A DNA stretch of 64,000 nt from Pontixanthobacter aquaemixtae (GTDB lineage: Bacteria; Pseudomonadota; Alphaproteobacteria; Sphingomonadales; Sphingomonadaceae), in the NCBI RefSeq assembly GCF_009827395.1, contig NZ_WTYX01000001.1:1245722-1309721 (forward strand), given 5' to 3'. The position numbers were made by a program, and so were the translations under genes. Shown in pieces: positions 59,648 to 64,000 of the stretch (positions are counted from its first letter, which is position 1; every line of letters begins with the position of its first letter). Under the pieces are notes generated by a model. That model saw nothing but the letters and a program-made list of their open reading frames with translations, did not search any database and was not told the origin of the DNA.

Positions 59648-62600
59648 GTTCCGCTGCGCAGTCAGCGCGACTTTGTCGATCCCTTCGATCAAAGCCAATC
59701 GCTCTGCCAATTCGCCGTCGAGCGCATAGTCGCGGCCCAGACGGACTTCGGGTTCATTCTCCCCGCCGGTCTTGAGCCGGACCAGCACTTCGCCATGTCC
59801 TGCCGTGCCGGGTGCGAGCTCCAGCTTCAAATCGTGCAGTGCAGCCGCATCGCTCAATTCCATCCGCAGCATCATCCGCGAACCGCCCTTGATTTCCTCA
59901 AGCGGTCTGCCGCCGCGCACTGTCACGCGAGGGGGTTCATCGGGGCTTGGCGAATCCAGTTCCACATTGAGCAGAATACAGGTGCTGTCGGCGGCCCATT
60001 GCTGGAACTTTTCGACCAGCGATTCTTCAAAACATGCCGCGCTGAATTGCCCGGTAGAATCCGAAAAATCGGCGCGGATGAAGTCCTTGCCCTTGCGCGT
60101 TTTTCCCTTGTTCACGCTCTCGACCATGGCCGCCATTACCGCCGACTGCCGTCCGCCCGGCGGTGCCCCGGCCTCCATCAGGTTCTGATATGTTCGCGCG
60201 CCATTGGCAGAGGCAACTTGCCAATATTGCTGAACCGGATGGGCGGAGAAATAGAAGCCGAAATTCTCGCGCTCTTTCGCCATACGTTCGGGCCGCGACC
60301 ATTCTTCAACCTCTTTCAGGCGCAGCGTGTCGTCCGCCTGATCGTCACCGCCAAACAATGCCGCTTGCCCGCTTTCGCGCTCGCGGGTTGCTGCATCGGC
60401 AATGGCCAGCAGCAATTCGACATTGCCGAACAATTTGTCGCGATTGGGCTCCAGCTCATCCAGAGCGCCAGCGCAGATCAAGCCTTCCAGCTGGCGGCGA
60501 TTCATCGATCCGGGCGGGAGCCGTTCGAACAGATCGCTCAGGCTTTCAAACGCGCCATTTGCCTCGCGCTCGGCGGTGATGGCCTCCATCGCTTTTTCAC
60601 CGACATTGCGAATGCCCGCCAGTGCATAGCGCACTGCATAGCCATCATCGGTTTGCTCGACCGAATATTCGGCCTCAGAACGGTTGATATCGGGCGGCGC
60701 AACCACAATTCCGTGGCGCCGCGCATCATCGACGAACAAAGCCAGTTTTTCCGATTGGTGCATGTCGAAACACATCGAGGCAGCGTAAAACTCCTCCGGA
60801 TAATGCGCTTTCAACCACGCCGTTTGATAGGCGAGAAGAGCATAGGCCGCCGCGTGCGATTTGTTGAAGCCATAGCCCGCAAACTTGTCGATCAAATCGA
60901 ACAATTCGTTGGCTTTCTTGGCGTCGATGTCGGACACCTCTTTGCACCCGTCAACAAAGCGTTGGCGCTGCGCATCCATTTCCGCCTGGACCTTTTTACC
61001 CATCGCGCGGCGCAGCAAATCGGCATCGCCAAGCGAGTAACCGGCAAGGATCTGCGCAGCCTGCATCACCTGTTCCTGGTAAACGAAAATCCCGTAGGTT
61101 TCGGCCAGAATCCCTTCGAGCTTGGGATGCGGATATTCGATCTCCGCTTCGCCGTTCTTACGTTTGCCGAACAGGGGAATATTATCCATCGGCCCCGGCC
61201 GGTAGAGCGAAACCAGCGCGATAATATCGCCGAAATTGGTCGGCTTCACCGCAGACAGCGTGCGCCGCATGCCTTCGGATTCGAGCTGGAACACGCCGAC
61301 GGTGTTACCCGATTTGAGCAGTTCATAGACTTTGGGATCGTCCCAGGTGAGCGTGCCCAGATCGATGTCGATCCCGCGCTTCTTCATCAGCTCGGTCGCC
61401 TTGTGCAGCACCGAAAGCGTTTTCAGACCGAGAAAATCGAACTTTACCAACCCGCTGCTTTCGACATGCTTCATGTCGAACTGGGTAACCGGCATGTCTG
61501 ATCGTGGATCACGGTACAGCGGGACAAGCTTGGCGAGCGGCCTATCGCCAATCACCACACCGGCGGCATGGGTCGAGGAATTACGCGGGAACCCTTCCAG
61601 CTGCATCGCCAGATCGACGAGGCGTTTCACCTCGTTGTCATTGTTATATTCGCGCTTGAAATCCGCCGCGCCATTGAGCGCACGCGGCAAAGTCCACGGA
61701 TCTGTCGGATGATTGGGCACCATCTTGCACAGCCGGTCCACCTGACCATAACTCATCTGCAAGATCCGGCCCGTATCGCGCAGCACAGCGCGCGCTTTCA
61801 GCTTACCGAAAGTAATGATCTGCGCGACGTGATCGCTGCCATATTTTTGCTGCACATAGCGGATGACTTCGCCGCGCCGCGTTTCGCAGAAGTCGATATC
61901 GAAGTCGGGCATCGATACGCGTTCGGGGTTCAGGAACCGCTCGAACAGAAGGCCCAGTTTGAGCGGATCGAGATCGGTAATCGTCAGCGCCCACGCCACC
62001 ACCGAACCCGCGCCCGAACCACGCCCCGGCCCCACCGGAATGCCGTTATCCTTGGCCCATTTGATGAAGTCAGCAACGATCAGAAAATACCCGGGGAAAC
62101 CCATGCCAACGATCACTTCGACTTCAAATTTGAGTCGATCAGAATACGCTCTCACTTCCTCCAAATTTCCGCTCGCCCTGAGCTTGTCAAAGGGTTGCCC
62201 TTCTTCGGGCATTCCGTTCGAAAGCAAGGACAAGGCTTCGACAAGCTCAGCCTGATCGGTTTCTGGGTAGTATGGCGCCAAGCGCTCGGCCAAGCCCTTG
62301 CGCGCATCCTCGGCCAGTGCCTTGGCCTCGCCTTCCAGATCACCGGCAAGGCTGGGCAGGATCGGGTCGCGATATGGCGGCGCATAGGCACATCTCTGCG
62401 CGATGGTCAGCGTGTTGGCGATGGCTTCGGGAAGATCATCGAAAAGCTCTTCCATCATCGGCGCGGATTTGATGAAAGCCTCTCGATTGGAACGCGGCCG
62501 GTTTTCGGCATCGATCTGGGACGAATTGGCAATGCACAGCATCGCATCATGCGCCGCAAACATATGCGGCTCTGCAAAGAAGGAAGGATTGGTCCCGACC

Positions 62601-63187
62601 AGCGGCAGATTGCGCTGATAAGCCAGATCGATCAGGGCCTTTTCCGCCGCGTCCTGAACCGCATCAAATTTGCGCGACAGCTCGATATAGAGACGACCGG
62701 GGAAAAGCCCTTGCAGCCTGTCGAGCAGCGCCTCGCCATGCTCCTGCTGCCCTTCGCCCAGCAGCCGTGACAAAGCCCCGTCCCCCGATCCGGTCAGCGA
62801 AATTAGCCCGTCCGTATGGCCTTCCAGATTGCTCAGCCGGACATGCGGTTCAAATTCCAGTGGCCGGTCGAGATGCGCCATGCTGACAAGGTGGCAAAGA
62901 TTGTCATAGCCCGCTTCATCCTGCGCATAGAGCGGGAGATAATCGACCTGCTTGCCTTCTTTGTCGCGGGCAATCCCCAGCAGCGTTCCGATGATGGGCT
63001 GGATGCCTTCATCAAAGCACGCCTTGGCGAACATCACCGCGCCGTAAAGCCCGTTGCGATCACAAATGGCGATTGCCGGAAAGCCGCGCTCTTTGGCCAG
63101 TTTCGCAATCTGCTTGGGATCAATCGCCGCCTCGAGCATCGAGTAGGACGACAGAACGCGAAGCGGAACGAAGGGAGCAAAAGGCAT
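59630..63187 (-). CDS. dnaE: DNA polymerase III alpha subunit
   Basis: An 1185-residue replicative polymerase. The PHP domain is degenerate: where E. coli has RVHSDYS, this protein reads RVLSSYS, and the TD motif reads CDRNG, so metal-binding is unlikely. The polymerase core has FPGYFLIVADFIKWAKDNGIPVGPGRGSGAGSVVAWAL, catalytic aspartates in MPDFDIDFCE (D430, D432), and the fingers region GIFVYQEQVMQAAQILAGYSLGDADLLRRAMGKK. HhH and OB regions follow, ending with a C-terminal domain. Residues 312-340 (AELVEALS...PFDKLRASG) are translated from an inverted-repeat element and have no counterpart in the E. coli enzyme. No adjacent operon partner is on the same strand. Confidence 0.96.
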   Translation of the reverse strand: MPFAPFVPLRVLSSYSMLEAAIDPKQIAKLAKERGFPAIAICDRNGLYGAVMFAKACFDEGIQPIIGTLLGIARDKEGKQVDYLPLYAQDEAGYDNLCHLVSMAHLDRPLEFEPHVRLSNLEGHTDGLISLTGSGDGALSRLLGEGQQEHGEALLDRLQGLFPGRLYIELSRKFDAVQDAAEKALIDLAYQRNLPLVGTNPSFFAEPHMFAAHDAMLCIANSSQIDAENRPRSNREAFIKSAPMMEELFDDLPEAIANTLTIAQRCAYAPPYRDPILPSLAGDLEGEAKALAEDARKGLAERLAPYYPETDQAELVEALSLLSNGMPEEGQPFDKLRASGNLEEVRAYSDRLKFEVEVIVGMGFPGYFLIVADFIKWAKDNGIPVGPGRGSGAGSVVAWALTITDLDPLKLGLLFERFLNPERVSMPDFDIDFCETRRGEVIRYVQQKYGSDHVAQIITFGKLKARAVLRDTGRILQMSYGQVDRLCKMVPNHPTDPWTLPRALNGAADFKREYNNDNEVKRLVDLAMQLEGFPRNSSTHAAGVVIGDRPLAKLVPLYRDPRSDMPVTQFDMKHVESSGLVKFDFLGLKTLSVLHKATELMKKRGIDIDLGTLTWDDPKVYELLKSGNTVGVFQLESEGMRRTLSAVKPTNFGDIIALVSLYRPGPMDNIPLFGKRKNGEAEIEYPHPKLEGILAETYGIFVYQEQVMQAAQILAGYSLGDADLLRRAMGKKVQAEMDAQRQRFVDGCKEVSDIDAKKANELFDLIDKFAGYGFNKSHAAAYALLAYQTAWLKAHYPEEFYAASMCFDMHQSEKLALFVDDARRHGIVVAPPDINRSEAEYSVEQTDDGYAVRYALAGIRNVGEKAMEAITAEREANGAFESLSDLFERLPPGSMNRRQLEGLICAGALDELEPNRDKLFGNVELLLAIADAATRERESGQAALFGGDDQADDTLRLKEVEEWSRPERMAKERENFGFYFSAHPVQQYWQVASANGARTYQNLMEAGAPPGGRQSAVMAAMVESVNKGKTRKGKDFIRADFSDSTGQFSAACFEESLVEKFQQWAADSTCILLNVELDSPSPDEPPRVTVRGGRPLEEIKGGSRMMLRMELSDAAALHDLKLELAPGTAGHGEVLVRLKTGGENEPEVRLGRDYALDGELAERLALIEGIDKVALTAQRNLRLVV
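62168..62254. repeat. REPIN-like inverted repeat inside dnaE
   Basis: CTGAGCTTGTCAAAG (62178-62192) and CTTCGACAAGCTCAG (62236-62250) form an inverted pair, 14 of 15 bases complementary, separated by 43 bp. The element is 87 bp (29 codons) and keeps the dnaE frame open. The arms resemble the widespread CTGAGCTTGTCGAAG repeat of sphingomonads and other proteobacteria, whose translations give PFDKLRASG-like peptides. Confidence 0.8.
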
Positions 63188-63249
63188 CAGAGGAATATGC
63201 GGGCGATTGGTCGAGTCGTGAAGAGCGAAGGAGCCTTATTCCCCTCTTT

Positions 63250-63277
63250 CGTCATCCCCCCGAAAACCGGAATGACG
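63250..63277. repeat. CGTCAT...ATGACG palindromic repeat
   Basis: CGTCAT (63250-63255) and ATGACG (63272-63277) frame a partly palindromic centre in the 96-bp gap between dnaE and a small membrane-protein gene. It resembles the common CGTCATTCC...GGAATGACG short dispersed repeats of proteobacteria. With only one copy visible in the window, repeat status is inferred. Confidence 0.5.
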
Positions 63278-63283
63278 GGAGCA

Positions 63284-63625
63284 CTACGGTTTTGTGGCTT
63301 CCGCCTTCGCCGCGGCAATCTTCTTGCGCGTGTCACGAATGCTCGACCATGCACCGTAAAGGATCAGCGCACCAAGAAAAATCCACACCCAGATCGGGAT
63401 ATTGCGCCCTGCAATGGCGAGATAGAGATAGGCCGAAACAAAAAAGAAGCCCGCGCACATTGTCGGCAACAGGGTCGATTTGCCCGATTTCGCATTGCGC
63501 ACCAGCCAACCGATGCTGAGCAGAAAGAACGGGATTGCTCCGACATAGATAGCGCCGAAGATATACGGGTTCACACCATATTCGGCGCCAAGCGACAGGA
63601 ACCACTGATTGATCGATTCGAGCAC
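63284..63625 (-). CDS. hypothetical small membrane protein
   Basis: A 113-residue protein with three hydrophobic segments (about 20-40, 52-68 and 75-92) and a basic, alanine-rich C-terminus (RDTRKKIAAAKAEATKP). No named family is recognised. It lies 50 nt downstream of the glutathione peroxidase gene on the same strand. Confidence 0.65.
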   Translation of the reverse strand: MLESINQWFLSLGAEYGVNPYIFGAIYVGAIPFFLLSIGWLVRNAKSGKSTLLPTMCAGFFFVSAYLYLAIAGRNIPIWVWIFLGALILYGAWSSIRDTRKKIAAAKAEATKP

Positions 63626-63675
63626 GCTGCCCTCCTAAAATAACGTCCGGCTATTCGCAGCGGAATCGCAAGCGG

Positions 63676-64000
63676 TTACAGCAGCTTGGCAATATCCTTC
63701 CCGATCTTCGCGGGCGTGTCTTGCGGTGCATAGCGTTTCACCACTTCCCCATCGCGATTGATCAGAAATTTGGTGAAATTCCATTTGATTGTCTTGCTGC
63801 CCATCAGCCCCGGCGCTTCGCGCTTCATCCAGTCGAACAGCGGGCTTGCGCCGTCGCCATTGACTTCCACCTTTTGCATCAGCGGAAATGTCAGGCCGAA
63901 ATTGACTTTGCAAAATTCTTCAATCTCTTCCGCATTGCCCGGTTCCTGTCCGCCGAACTGGTTGCAGGGGAAAGCCAGCACCTCAAAACCCTTCTCGCCA
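63676..64000 (-). CDS. glutathione peroxidase, C-terminal part (partial)
   Basis: The visible 108 residues cover the end of a glutathione peroxidase, with the gene continuing past the right edge. The family motif FEVLAFPCNQFGGQEPG is followed by EEFCKVNFGLTFPLMQKVEVNG, a short FDWMKREAPG helix and the active-site Trp-Asn block KWNFTKFLINRDGEVVKRY. The peroxidatic Cys or selenocysteine lies upstream, outside the window. It reduces peroxides with a thiol donor, often thioredoxin in bacteria. Confidence 0.92.
   Translation of the reverse strand, partial: GEKGFEVLAFPCNQFGGQEPGNAEEIEEFCKVNFGLTFPLMQKVEVNGDGASPLFDWMKREAPGLMGSKTIKWNFTKFLINRDGEVVKRYAPQDTPAKIGKDIAKLL

Noticed and set aside
59795-61501. 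568-codon open frame antisense to dnaE
   Set aside because: dnaE on the minus strand is unambiguous. The plus-strand frame has no start signal and no domain.
1-64000. tRNA, rRNA, CRISPR, prophage or insertion sequences
   Set aside because: No cloverleaf, spaced repeat array, integrase, transposase or phage structural gene was recognised in any part of the window.

Overview
The window reads as a chromosomal segment of an alphaproteobacterium of the order Sphingomonadales, most likely the Erythrobacteraceae. This is inferred from a TonB receptor of the Xanthomonas/Caulobacter type, a complete exosortase-A (XrtA/PEP-CTERM) exopolysaccharide locus, an RNase E with a long charged insert inside its S1 domain, an alphaproteobacterial LexA box (GTTC-N7-GTTC), and short palindromic repeats of the kind common in sphingomonads. 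Coding density is very high and many neighbours overlap by ATGA, GTGA or TGATG. I see no rRNA, tRNA, CRISPR array, prophage or insertion sequence.

1-11.9 kb is a pectin/uronate catabolic island. It holds the first codons of an exported protein, a secreted pectate lyase, a TonB-dependent receptor, a DctPQM TRAP transporter, altronate dehydratase (uxaA), uronate isomerase (uxaC) and a UxuB-type reductase. Together they would cut pectin, import oligomers and uronate, and convert galacturonate to 2-keto-3-deoxygluconate. TGAYACC-type half-sites lie both upstream of the receptor and between uxaA and uxaC, which suggests one shared regulator. A perfect 51-bp tandem duplication covers the end of the reductase gene.

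11.9-24 kb is housekeeping: prfB, a class A penicillin-binding protein and an amidase; RNase E; a methyltransferase; an SDR enzyme; and sdhB with a thioesterase and zapE.

24-43.8 kb is the main accessory block. Ten minus-strand genes (export lipoprotein, chain-length protein, tyrosine autokinase, outer-membrane barrel, ATPase, deacetylase, FemAB, glycosyltransferase, exosortase A-EpsI fusion, asparagine-synthase-like amidotransferase) form an XrtA exopolysaccharide operon. The next gene downstream, in the same orientation, encodes a crotonase with both catalytic glutamates of RpfF, the synthase of the diffusible signal factor (DSF). Upstream, a divergent pair of units carries a PLP decarboxylase and acyl-CoA ligase on one side, and a FemAB/GNAT protein, an acyl carrier protein and two alpha/beta-hydrolase-like proteins on the other. 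This looks like an uncharacterised acyl-activation pathway. No PEP-CTERM substrate protein is encoded in the window.

43.8-64 kb is mostly housekeeping: an RlmD/TrmA-type RNA methyltransferase, NAD(P)HX repair, ilvD, an N-formylglutamate amidohydrolase, ispE, ETF-ubiquinone oxidoreductase, a degenerate uracil-DNA-glycosylase-like protein, a lytic transglycosylase, MoaB, an SPL-type radical SAM protein with a LexA box on its promoter, an acyl-CoA ligase, DNA polymerase III alpha, and the C-terminal part of glutathione peroxidase. The polymerase gene carries an in-frame inverted-repeat (REPIN-like) element that adds about 29 residues.
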